Shown here one piece after another: positions 43,900 through 51,391 of a stretch of 51,391 bases of DNA; position 1 is the first letter of the stretch, and each line of letters starts with the position of its first letter. The position numbers and the translations under genes were made by a program. Source of the stretch: an uncultured Lachnoclostridium sp. (GTDB lineage Bacteria > Bacillota > Clostridia > Lachnospirales > Lachnospiraceae); NCBI GenBank assembly GCA_946402335.1, contig CAMIWE010000007.1, positions 1 to 51,391 of the forward strand, written 5' to 3'. The notes under the pieces are model-generated. The model had not been told where the DNA came from and made no database searches. It saw only the letters and a program-made list of their open reading frames with translations.

Positions 43900-46800
43900 T
43901 TGAACGTATTTCGATCACATAAAAAGTTTTGGATTGGGGTGATAATCGTATTATCACTCTATATCTTTGCGTATTTTTTCGGGAAAAATGTGGTTGCTCC
44001 CCGCAGAAATGCAAGCGGAAAGCAGACACCCGGAAATACGCAGCAGACGGCGGTGCTGAAAGACGGTCAGTCTGCTCCTATACAGCCGCTTTGTGTAGGG
44101 GAATCTGCATCCAACGAGCAGTTGCCCAAGTTCGGATATGCTGAATTGGAAGACTTAAACGGTCTTGAAACGCGTATTTCCGAATGGAAAGAGGAAGGAA
44201 TCAGCAGTCTTCTGATTCCTGTCGCCTGGTCTCTGACGGAACAATCGGAGGGCGTTATTTCTTTGGACCGTTACGAGACGGCGCTTGACCGGCTGCAGAA
44301 AGAAGGCTTTCGTTTTATTCTGATCCTGGATGCAGGCGGACGGGCGATCAATGTTTCCGGTTTGGAAGCAAAGAGTTCTATCCCCGCATGGGTGTTCCGA
44401 AAGGTCAGTCCTTCGCTTGACTGTTACGGAAAATGCGTGGGAGCGGAAGGATCGCTCAGTTATTCCGACGAGGCAGGCAGCGAACTTCTCGTAAATTATG
44501 TAAAGCGGGTTGTACCGGAACTGAAAGCCCGCTATGAAACATCCATCATCGCATTTGCCCCCGCCGTTACCCCGGACCTTACGGTTGCTTATCCGGAGGC
44601 GGAAGAGGCCTGGTTTGATTATTCCGAGAACGCGGAGAACCGCTTCCGCGCATTCCTTCGCGACAAATATGACACCATCGAAGCTTTGAATGAGGCATGC
44701 AGCTGCAGTTATGTCAGCTTTGCGCAGATTACGCTTCCCACCGGTATGCTTTCCGCGAACAGTATTGCGAACGGCGTGTTGAACGAGGCAGCGGTTTATC
44801 CGGATTTCCAGCTGTTCCGCGAAGAGGAACTGAAGGTTTTTCTGAAGCCGGTTTATCAGGCGATCAAGGCTGAAGGATATCAGACGGCGGCGCGATTCGG
44901 CTGTGTTCTGTCCGTTGACGACGGAAAGACTGCGGCGGGTATCGCTTTAAAGCTTTCGGATTCCGTAGATTTTGCGATTGTGGAAGTAACGGTTTCGGAT
45001 ACCGTTCTTCCGGCCATGACGGCCAACTGTCTGAAAACGGCAGGATATCAAAAGGTCTATCTGCAGGCAGATCTGAATGCGGTTGATTCGCAGCAGCTTA
45101 CGGAAGCACTTGATTACGCTTCTGCAGACGGAAGTCTTGACGGGATTGTGCTCAACCGGTGCGGAGACCGGATTAAGTGTTCGCGGAAATCACATGCTCA
45201 GGCTGACTATGCGATCTATGTGGGCGAATGGAACTTCTACCGAAGCCAAGGCGAAGCGGAGACGCATACGGCCTATTTTTCGGACAGCATATCACAGATG
45301 TATAAGATTGTTTGCTTCGAACTCGGCCGCAATGTTGCTATCGTATCCGATGAAGCAATTCAATCCGGAAGACTCGGACAATACAGCGTGCTGATCATTC
45401 CCGCCCAGTTTTATGTATCTGATGAAACGGTTGCCGCAATAGAGCAGTTTGCAAAGAACGGCGGAGCGTTGCTTCAGGATTACCGGTTCGGGGAATGGGA
45501 TATGTACGGAAAGAATCGCGGGAACTGGAGCGATGAATTGTTCGGGATCGCTGCCAGGAACGCACTGATCTCCGAGAAGGAACTGGTCGGAAGTAATTCC
45601 GCAGTCGCGGGAATGAAGCTTTCCGTGGACCCGGTTTATAGGAATGTTCCGAATCTTTTCGAAATAGCCGTTACGGGCGATGCAAAGGCGTTGTTTACGG
45701 ACAGCGAGGGTCATACCTATGGCGTGATTCAGGGCAATAACGCATGCCTTTGCTTCCAGCCGCAGCTGCAGTACAAATATGAAAGCGATCTTGAAAACCG
45801 CCGGCTTTGTGTGGAGCTGATCCGTTTGCTTCTTGAGCAGATTCGTCCGGAGACGGCCGTTTTTTTTGAGCCGGAGCATTCGGTCGTCGTTTCGGAGGAA
45901 CAACCGGTCACGCTTTTTCTGAGTGATATTCAGTATGTTGATCTTGACAGCACAATTCCGGTACTTAAGGAAAGCAACGTCAATACATTGACCATTCCGT
46001 TGCCGTGGACATTCCTTGAGAGTAGTAAAGGAGCTTTTTCCCCGGAGTTGTATGTTGAACCGCTGAATCGTCTCGCGGAGGAAGGTTTTCAATTTATTTT
46101 TATCTTGGACGGAAGCGGAAGGGATATTCCGCTTAACGGAGTTGTCCTTGATCAGTCTGTTCCCGCTTGGGTATATGAAGAAGCAGTACCTGCGATGGAT
46201 TTTACGGGTTCTACACGGAACGGACGTGCTCCGCTCAGCTTTTTTTATGAGCAGAACAAGGCATTATATCTGGATTTCTGCGAAAAGACCATTGAATGTT
46301 TCGGCGCGTTGTACGGCGATCGGATTGTCGGATTTGCACCTGGGATTGCACCGGAACTGGAAGTGAAATATCCTCAATGGAATTACAACTGGTATGATTA
46401 TTCCGAGGGCGCGAAGAAAGCGTTTCGGGAATTTCTGTGCGAAAAATACGACGATGTTGAGGTGATAAACGACATCTACGGCACAAAGTTTAAGTCTTTC
46501 GATGAAGCGGACATGCCGCTTGTGAATTACAACAACAGCATCCGCACTTCTCTACGTGAGGCACCTTTGTTTAATGATTTTTTAGTGTTTCGAGAGCGGT
46601 CCGTGGTCAAATATATAAGTCCGGTTTGCGACCTGATTCATGAGGAAGGATATCAGACCATAGCGTATTTCGGTCAGCTTTTCCATCCGCATGATGCCAT
46701 TTACGCGGCAGGACTTGTTTCTTCTCTTTCGGAGTGCATTGATACTGCCGTGATTGACTTCAATTACTATGACGGTTATCATCTGATTTCCGACAGTATT

Positions 46801-47691
46801 ATTCCTGCCATGCTTACGAATTATGTAAAAGCAATCGGATATGGAAATGTCTGGACCGGAATCTACTGCGAACGGCTGGATTTAAATCTGTCGACTGGAT
46901 TATTGCAGGAATCCGTCAATTATGCGGCGCAAGACGGACGAAGCGACGGATTCGAATTCGGCGGAATGGTTGATCAGGTACGGGAAGGTTCCTTCAGCAT
47001 GGATTTGTCTTTTCGGGTAACGCAGAGAAACGAATCGGCGAGAATCGCAATTTATGTGTCCGAGTGGAACTTTTATCATGACCATGGAGAAACTCCGCCG
47101 CATGTAGATTATCTGCTTGATTCCCTGTCCCAGATGTATCAGATTGTCCGTTTTGAACTCGGCTACGAGGTAGACATTATCGGAGACGAGGCAATTGGTT
47201 CCGACCGTATCAGGCAGTATGATTTGCTGATTATACCCGCGCAGTTGTGTCTGGGGGAAGAATCCGCAGAGGCGATTGTGGAATATGTTAAAAACGGCGG
47301 GCGGGTTCTCCAAGATTTTCGGCTCGGAGAATTGGATGAGTATGGAGAAGTAAATTCGTTCCCGGTTGACAGTCTGTTTCATATAACCGGAAAGGAATCT
47401 CTTGTGTTAGACGGAACCTTAAAGGGTAATGCGGATTTTCTTTCGGGAATCACCATTCCGGTCACGCCGCTGTTTGAGCATGTGCCGAATGCTTATGCCG
47501 TTGCGGGAGAACCGGATGTGACTTATCTGTTTCAAACGGACGACGGTCGATACTTCGGAACAAAAGCCGGAAGAACCTGCAGCATCGGATTTCAGCCGCA
47601 GCTGCACTACAAGTATTCGGATGATGAGAATGTTAAGAAAGCCTGTGTCACAGTGCTGAAAAATATAATTGACCGCATGCTGTCGGAATAA
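43900..47691 (+). CDS. Membrane-anchored protein with two tandem GH42-like modules
   Basis: The 1263-residue protein has an N-terminal membrane helix (about 10-29) and a short spacer. Two homologous modules of about 580 residues follow, at about nt 44125-45850 and 45900-47688. Each has a TIM-barrel-like part and a part like the GH42 trimerisation domain (AIYVGEWNFYRSQGE in module 1, AIYVSEWNFYHDHGE in module 2; LIIPAQFYVSDE and LIIPAQLCLGEE). At the position expected for the acid/base, module 2 has APELEV and module 1 has TPDLTV, so activity may differ. I prefer TTG at 43900 with GGGAG at 43885-43889; GTG at 43891 lies too close to that site. It could trim or bind the glycan outside the cell. 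Confidence 0.78.
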   Translation: MNVFRSHKKFWIGVIIVLSLYIFAYFFGKNVVAPRRNASGKQTPGNTQQTAVLKDGQSAPIQPLCVGESASNEQLPKFGYAELEDLNGLETRISEWKEEGISSLLIPVAWSLTEQSEGVISLDRYETALDRLQKEGFRFILILDAGGRAINVSGLEAKSSIPAWVFRKVSPSLDCYGKCVGAEGSLSYSDEAGSELLVNYVKRVVPELKARYETSIIAFAPAVTPDLTVAYPEAEEAWFDYSENAENRFRAFLRDKYDTIEALNEACSCSYVSFAQITLPTGMLSANSIANGVLNEAAVYPDFQLFREEELKVFLKPVYQAIKAEGYQTAARFGCVLSVDDGKTAAGIALKLSDSVDFAIVEVTVSDTVLPAMTANCLKTAGYQKVYLQADLNAVDSQQLTEALDYASADGSLDGIVLNRCGDRIKCSRKSHAQADYAIYVGEWNFYRSQGEAETHTAYFSDSISQMYKIVCFELGRNVAIVSDEAIQSGRLGQYSVLIIPAQFYVSDETVAAIEQFAKNGGALLQDYRFGEWDMYGKNRGNWSDELFGIAARNALISEKELVGSNSAVAGMKLSVDPVYRNVPNLFEIAVTGDAKALFTDSEGHTYGVIQGNNACLCFQPQLQYKYESDLENRRLCVELIRLLLEQIRPETAVFFEPEHSVVVSEEQPVTLFLSDIQYVDLDSTIPVLKESNVNTLTIPLPWTFLESSKGAFSPELYVEPLNRLAEEGFQFIFILDGSGRDIPLNGVVLDQSVPAWVYEEAVPAMDFTGSTRNGRAPLSFFYEQNKALYLDFCEKTIECFGALYGDRIVGFAPGIAPELEVKYPQWNYNWYDYSEGAKKAFREFLCEKYDDVEVINDIYGTKFKSFDEADMPLVNYNNSIRTSLREAPLFNDFLVFRERSVVKYISPVCDLIHEEGYQTIAYFGQLFHPHDAIYAAGLVSSLSECIDTAVIDFNYYDGYHLISDSIIPAMLTNYVKAIGYGNVWTGIYCERLDLNLSTGLLQESVNYAAQDGRSDGFEFGGMVDQVREGSFSMDLSFRVTQRNESARIAIYVSEWNFYHDHGETPPHVDYLLDSLSQMYQIVRFELGYEVDIIGDEAIGSDRIRQYDLLIIPAQLCLGEESAEAIVEYVKNGGRVLQDFRLGELDEYGEVNSFPVDSLFHITGKESLVLDGTLKGNADFLSGITIPVTPLFEHVPNAYAVAGEPDVTYLFQTDDGRYFGTKAGRTCSIGFQPQLHYKYSDDENVKKACVTVLKNIIDRMLSE

Positions 47692-47731
47692 GACGGTGTC
47701 GGAATTGTTAGGATAATTCGGAGGTATTATC

Positions 47732-48646
47732 ATGAAAGTTTTGGTAACCGGTGTCTGCGGACAGCTCGGACATGACGTGATCAATGAATTGGCAAAACGC
47801 GGTTATACGGGAATCGGTTCGGATATTCAGCCTGAATATGCAGGTGTTGCCGACGGTTCGGCCGTAACGACGGCTCCCTATGTACGGATGGATATTACGG
47901 ATGAGGAAGCGGTTCTTGCAACGATCAAAGAGGCCCGTCCGGATGTAATCGTTCACTGTGCGGCTTGGACGGCAGTGGATGCAGCCGAGGATGAGGAGAA
48001 TCAGGACAAGGTATTCCGGATCAACGCAAAGGGAACGGAATTCATCGCAAAGGCTGCAAAGGAAATCGACGCTAAGATGGTTTACATTTCAACGGACTAC
48101 GTATTTGACGGACAGGGAGTCCGTCCCTGGGAGCCCGATGACAAATGCTACGCGCCTTTGAACGTTTACGGACAGACGAAACTTAAAGGCGAGCTTGCGG
48201 TATCCTCCATCCTTGAGAAGTATTTCATCGTCCGGATTGCATGGGTATTCGGCTTAAACGGCAAGAACTTCATTAAGACCATGATCAATGTCGGCAAGAC
48301 GCATGACACGGTAAGGGTTGTTAACGACCAGATCGGAACCCCGACCTATACGCTGGATCTTGCCCGTTTGCTGGTTGATATGATCGAAACGGACAAATAC
48401 GGCTATTATCACGCTACCAACGAGGGCGGTTACATCAGCTGGTACGAATTCTGTAAGGAATTCTACCGTCAGTACGGCCTGTCCACCAACGTGATTCCGG
48501 TAACGACGGCGGAGTACGGCCTTTCCAAGGCGGCCCGTCCGTTCAATTCAAGACTGGATAAGTCGAAGCTTACAAAGATGGGATTTGTCCCGCTTCCGAC
48601 CTGGCAGGATGCCGTAGCAAGATATTTGAAGGAAGCAAACATTTAA
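47732..48646 (+). CDS. rfbD: dTDP-4-dehydrorhamnose reductase
   Basis: The 304-residue reductase completes dTDP-L-rhamnose synthesis with NAD(P)H. It shows VLVTGVCGQLGHD at the N-terminus, HCAAWTAVDAAEDE, YISTDYVFDG, PLNVYGQTKLKGE with catalytic Tyr and Lys, and RIAWVFG, all typical of RfbD/RmlD. GGAGG lies ten bases before the ATG. The rfbA, rfbB and rfbC genes are not in the window, so they must be elsewhere. It supports rhamnose as a component of the glycan made by the upstream genes. Confidence 0.93.
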   Translation: MKVLVTGVCGQLGHDVINELAKRGYTGIGSDIQPEYAGVADGSAVTTAPYVRMDITDEEAVLATIKEARPDVIVHCAAWTAVDAAEDEENQDKVFRINAKGTEFIAKAAKEIDAKMVYISTDYVFDGQGVRPWEPDDKCYAPLNVYGQTKLKGELAVSSILEKYFIVRIAWVFGLNGKNFIKTMINVGKTHDTVRVVNDQIGTPTYTLDLARLLVDMIETDKYGYYHATNEGGYISWYEFCKEFYRQYGLSTNVIPVTTAEYGLSKAARPFNSRLDKSKLTKMGFVPLPTWQDAVARYLKEANI

Positions 48647-48690
48647 CGCACGGAACGAAAAAGGGACGGGATGCGGATTAGGAGGTCGTG

Positions 48691-49650
48691 ATGGGACTAA
48701 GATTTCGGAAAAGCATATCGATACTGCCGGGCGTAAAGCTCAATCTCGGAACGAAGGGAGCAAGCGTTTCCGTCGGAAAGCGCGGTATGCATTATACGAT
48801 GCATACGAGCGGGCGGAAGACGGTTTCGGTCGGTCTCCCGGGCACCGGGCTTTCGTATGTGAAAACGCTTGATTCCGGTAAGAAGAGCAGCAAAAAGAGC
48901 ACCAAGCCGCTTACGGGCTACCGGGACGGAAAGAGCAATGCTTCCGGTGCGAACGCGCTTACGGCGCAGGAGACGGCTGCGGCGCAGGAAGAGGTTGCAC
49001 GTTATTTAGAATATGTGGACAATCTGAAGAGTCTTCACAAAACCTGCGATACGCCGGTTGACTGGAGGGCTGTCTGTGACGGTAATCTTGCGGCTTACGG
49101 TTATGAGAAACTGAAGGATATCGCCATTCACGTGCTCGGCGGAGACGTGGACGCTTACTATACGGCCGTGGAACGTATGCAGCCCTATGAGGACCTGCGG
49201 GACTTCGGAAGCACGTTTGAGTTCGGCACGGACGCGTCGGATTTTGCGGAAGTACAGTTCGGCATCATGGAAGAGGAAGTAATGCCAGTTATCGAACTGA
49301 GCGTGACGCAGACCGGCAAGCTGTCGCAGAAAGACCTTACGAAATCCAAATACTATGAGCTTTTGCAGGACTATGTATGCAGTACGTGCATCCGCACGGC
49401 GCGCGACACATTTGCCCTCTTACCCGTGAATACGGTTTATGTGCACGCCGTAAAGACGGAAGTCAATCCCGCGACGGGACTTGACGAGGAGGAAACGTAT
49501 GTTTCCGTGCAGTTTACGAGAGATTGGTTTGAGAAGGTTGACTTTGAGCGGATCGATCCGAGTCAGTTTATGTCTTTATTCGAATGCCGCATGAAGTTCG
49601 GGAAAACAACCGGTTTTGCGCCGGTGATCCGGCTTATAAGCGGACAATAA
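48691..49650 (+). CDS. DUF4236 domain protein
   Basis: The 319-residue protein starts with the DUF4236 pattern: GLRFRKSISILPGVKLNLG, then SVSVGKRG and SVGLPGTGLSY (residues ~2-52). A Lys/Ser-rich linker (about 60-85) leads to a roughly 230-residue charged domain that I do not recognise. There is no signal peptide or membrane helix. GGAGGT at 48681-48686 places the start at the ATG 48691; the GTG at 48688 is too close. The family has no established function. Whether it belongs to the glycan operon is uncertain; it begins 44 bases after rfbD. Confidence 0.75.
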   Translation: MGLRFRKSISILPGVKLNLGTKGASVSVGKRGMHYTMHTSGRKTVSVGLPGTGLSYVKTLDSGKKSSKKSTKPLTGYRDGKSNASGANALTAQETAAAQEEVARYLEYVDNLKSLHKTCDTPVDWRAVCDGNLAAYGYEKLKDIAIHVLGGDVDAYYTAVERMQPYEDLRDFGSTFEFGTDASDFAEVQFGIMEEEVMPVIELSVTQTGKLSQKDLTKSKYYELLQDYVCSTCIRTARDTFALLPVNTVYVHAVKTEVNPATGLDEEETYVSVQFTRDWFEKVDFERIDPSQFMSLFECRMKFGKTTGFAPVIRLISGQ

Positions 49651-49684
49651 AAGGCGGGCGCATACCCGCAGAATGGAGAACCAG

Positions 49685-51391
49685 GTGAAAGAATATGTAA
49701 TGGGGAACGGGGCCATCGGACTTGCCGCACTGGCAGCAGGAGTCAATCTTGTCTCCGGCTATCCCGGAACGCCTTCGTCGGAAATCGTCGAAACGATTGC
49801 GAAGTATCCGCACAACGGCGTTCATGTGGAATGGTCCGTCAATGAGAAGGCGGCGATGGAGGTTGCGGCTGCCGCATCCTACAGCGGCGCAAGAACGCTT
49901 GTGACGATGAAGCAGGTCGGACTCAATGTGGCTTCCGATCCGTTGATGTCGCTTGCCTATGTGGGCGTAAAGGGCGGTATGGTCGTGGTTTCCGCGGACG
50001 ATCCGGGTCCGATTTCTTCGCAGACCGAGCAGGATACGAGAAGGTTCGCCGAATTTGCCCGCATCCCGGTCTTCGATCCGGCATCCCCCGAGGAAGCCTA
50101 CGAGATGATCGGGGATGCTTACGAGTGCTCCGAAAAATACAAAACACCCGTATTATTCCGTCCAACGACGCGTGTGGACCATGCATATGCGGCAATCGAG
50201 TATCCGGAGCATACGGTACCGAAGCAGTATCCGGGCTTCATTAAGGATTCTTCGAAGTGGGTTATCTTCCCGCGTCTTTCCTTTGCTAACCATGCGATGA
50301 TCGAGAAGCGGAACCAAGAAATCGGCGAGGAGTTCTCCGCATACCGGTTTAATACCGTGGAGGGCGGCGATTCCGAGAAGGCGGTTGTGGCATCCGGCAT
50401 CAGCTATTCTTATACAAAAGAGTTTTTGAAGGAACATCCCGAGGTGAAGCTGATCCGCGTGGCGACGCCGTATCCTTTTCCGGAAAGTTTTATGAAAAAG
50501 GCGCTGACGGGCGTTAAGGAAGTGCTCTGCCTAGAGGAACTGAGCCCGTATAACGAGGAGCAGATCGCAAAGCTGTGCGGACGGAACGGAATTCTTCTTA
50601 CGATCCGCGGCAAGCTGACCGGGGACGTTCCCGCAAGCGGCGAACTCAGCACGAATATGATCGAAGGCATTCTGCAGGAATACCTCGGGCTTCCGAAGGA
50701 ATCCGACGAGATTGATATGAGCGATGCGCCGAAACTTCCCGTACGGCCTCCGGTTCTTTGCGCAGGCTGTCCCCACCGTGCGTCCTTCTATGCGGTTAAG
50801 AAGGCCATGAAGGGCCGCAAATGTTATTTCTGCGGCGATATCGGCTGTTATACCCTCGGCAACGCGCAGCCGCTTGATATGTGCGATACGTGCCTTTGCA
50901 TGGGCGCGGGCATTACGATGGCACAGGGCTTTTCATGGGTGGACAAGGAAGGAATCGCGTTCGCATTTGTCGGCGATTCGACCTTCTTCGCATCCGGCAT
51001 GACCGGCGTCGTGAATGCGGTTTACAACAATGCAAATATGATATTGTGCGTTCTCGATAACTCGACGACGGCGATGACCGGCCACCAGCCGCATCCGGGA
51101 ACGGGACGGAACATGATGGGCGACATTGTTGCGAAGGTGGATATCGCTTCGGTGCTTCAGGGGATCGGTCTTACGAAGGTGGTGACCGTGAACCCGCTGA
51201 ATCTCACTGAGGCGATGGGAGCCGTGCGGCAGTGCGCGGACCTTCCGGGCGTGAAGGCAATCATCTTCAAGTCTCCCTGCGTGGCGATCACAAAGCCTTC
51301 CGGCCGGTGCCATGTAAACGAGAACTGCATCAACTGCGGCGCCTGCATCCGCGAGATCGGATGTCCTGCGTTGATCCGCGTGGACGGACAG
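49685..51391 (+). CDS. iorA: Indolepyruvate:ferredoxin oxidoreductase alpha subunit (partial, cut by window end)
   Basis: The reading frame is open to the last base, giving 569 residues. IorA with IorB oxidatively decarboxylates aryl pyruvates from Trp, Phe and Tyr to aryl-acetyl-CoA, reducing ferredoxin. The N-terminus VMGNGAIGLAALAAGV and SGYPGTPSSEI are typical. LCAGCPHRASFYA, CGDIGCYTLG and GDSTFFASGMTG (thiamine diphosphate site) follow, then a ferredoxin-like cluster NCINCGACIREIGC. I choose GTG at 49685 with GGAG at 49675-49678; the in-frame ATG at 49673 lacks a site and follows a small hairpin (49654-49669). iorB is expected just beyond the window. Confidence 0.94.
   Translation, partial: MKEYVMGNGAIGLAALAAGVNLVSGYPGTPSSEIVETIAKYPHNGVHVEWSVNEKAAMEVAAAASYSGARTLVTMKQVGLNVASDPLMSLAYVGVKGGMVVVSADDPGPISSQTEQDTRRFAEFARIPVFDPASPEEAYEMIGDAYECSEKYKTPVLFRPTTRVDHAYAAIEYPEHTVPKQYPGFIKDSSKWVIFPRLSFANHAMIEKRNQEIGEEFSAYRFNTVEGGDSEKAVVASGISYSYTKEFLKEHPEVKLIRVATPYPFPESFMKKALTGVKEVLCLEELSPYNEEQIAKLCGRNGILLTIRGKLTGDVPASGELSTNMIEGILQEYLGLPKESDEIDMSDAPKLPVRPPVLCAGCPHRASFYAVKKAMKGRKCYFCGDIGCYTLGNAQPLDMCDTCLCMGAGITMAQGFSWVDKEGIAFAFVGDSTFFASGMTGVVNAVYNNANMILCVLDNSTTAMTGHQPHPGTGRNMMGDIVAKVDIASVLQGIGLTKVVTVNPLNLTEAMGAVRQCADLPGVKAIIFKSPCVAITKPSGRCHVNENCINCGACIREIGCPALIRVDGQ

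Overview
The window looks like a chromosomal segment of a Gram-positive, low-to-mid-GC Clostridia, most like Lachnospiraceae. Pointers are T-box regulation, an LtaS-type polyglycerolphosphate synthase, YhbD/bactofilin genes, a pth-mfd-PrsA run, meso-diaminopimelate dehydrogenase, strong GGAGG ribosome binding sites, and sigma-A promoters with 17-base spacers. I see no tRNA or rRNA gene, insertion sequence, prophage or CRISPR array. The only gene-free stretch above 300 bases is 1-378, which is a T-box leader.

Region 1 (1-18.1 kb) is mainly housekeeping. A tryptophan-type T-box precedes a stand-alone TrpB2. An unrecognised 314-residue protein and a beta-helical lipoprotein converge after it. 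A one-carbon/methionine run follows: metF, a separate MetH reactivation protein, and a MetH lacking that domain. Then come pth, mfd and a foldase-type lipoprotein. On the minus strand lie a small membrane protein, an LtaS-like enzyme and a MATE exporter.

Region 2 (18.1-36.1 kb) holds many short, separately promoted units. These are a cysteine synthase; an ECF sigma factor overlapping a large membrane-anchored partner; two DUF3592-like membrane proteins around a cytidylate-kinase-like protein; and an RsmJ-like methyltransferase. A bactofilin-YhbD operon has a consensus promoter carrying two perfect palindromes. After it come a cytoplasmic GH115 alpha-glucuronidase, ddh, and a dGTPase-like gene transcribed back to back with a zinc-ribbon membrane protein. 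The last unit is a strongly promoted fucose/arabinose-isomerase-like gene.

Region 3 (36.2-48.6 kb) is the most interesting part: an ABC-transporter-dependent surface polysaccharide locus. It encodes a Wzm permease and a Wzt ATPase with a C-terminal carbohydrate-binding domain. Next is a WbdD-like protein made of methyltransferase, kinase-like fold and eight 21-residue coiled-coil repeats. A GT2 plus WsaF-like double glycosyltransferase, a sugar epimerase, a membrane-anchored protein with two tandem GH42-like modules, and an RfbD-like dTDP-rhamnose reductase follow. The layout suggests a rhamnose-containing glycan that is capped, length-measured by a coiled coil, recognised by Wzt and exported. 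This resembles the Escherichia coli O9a logic, but in an apparently Gram-positive host.

The window ends with a DUF4236 protein and the start of iorA (indolepyruvate:ferredoxin oxidoreductase alpha subunit), which is cut by the window edge.

All calls come from reading the sequence; no database search was run. Family names rest on remembered motifs, and promoter or terminator calls are predictions.
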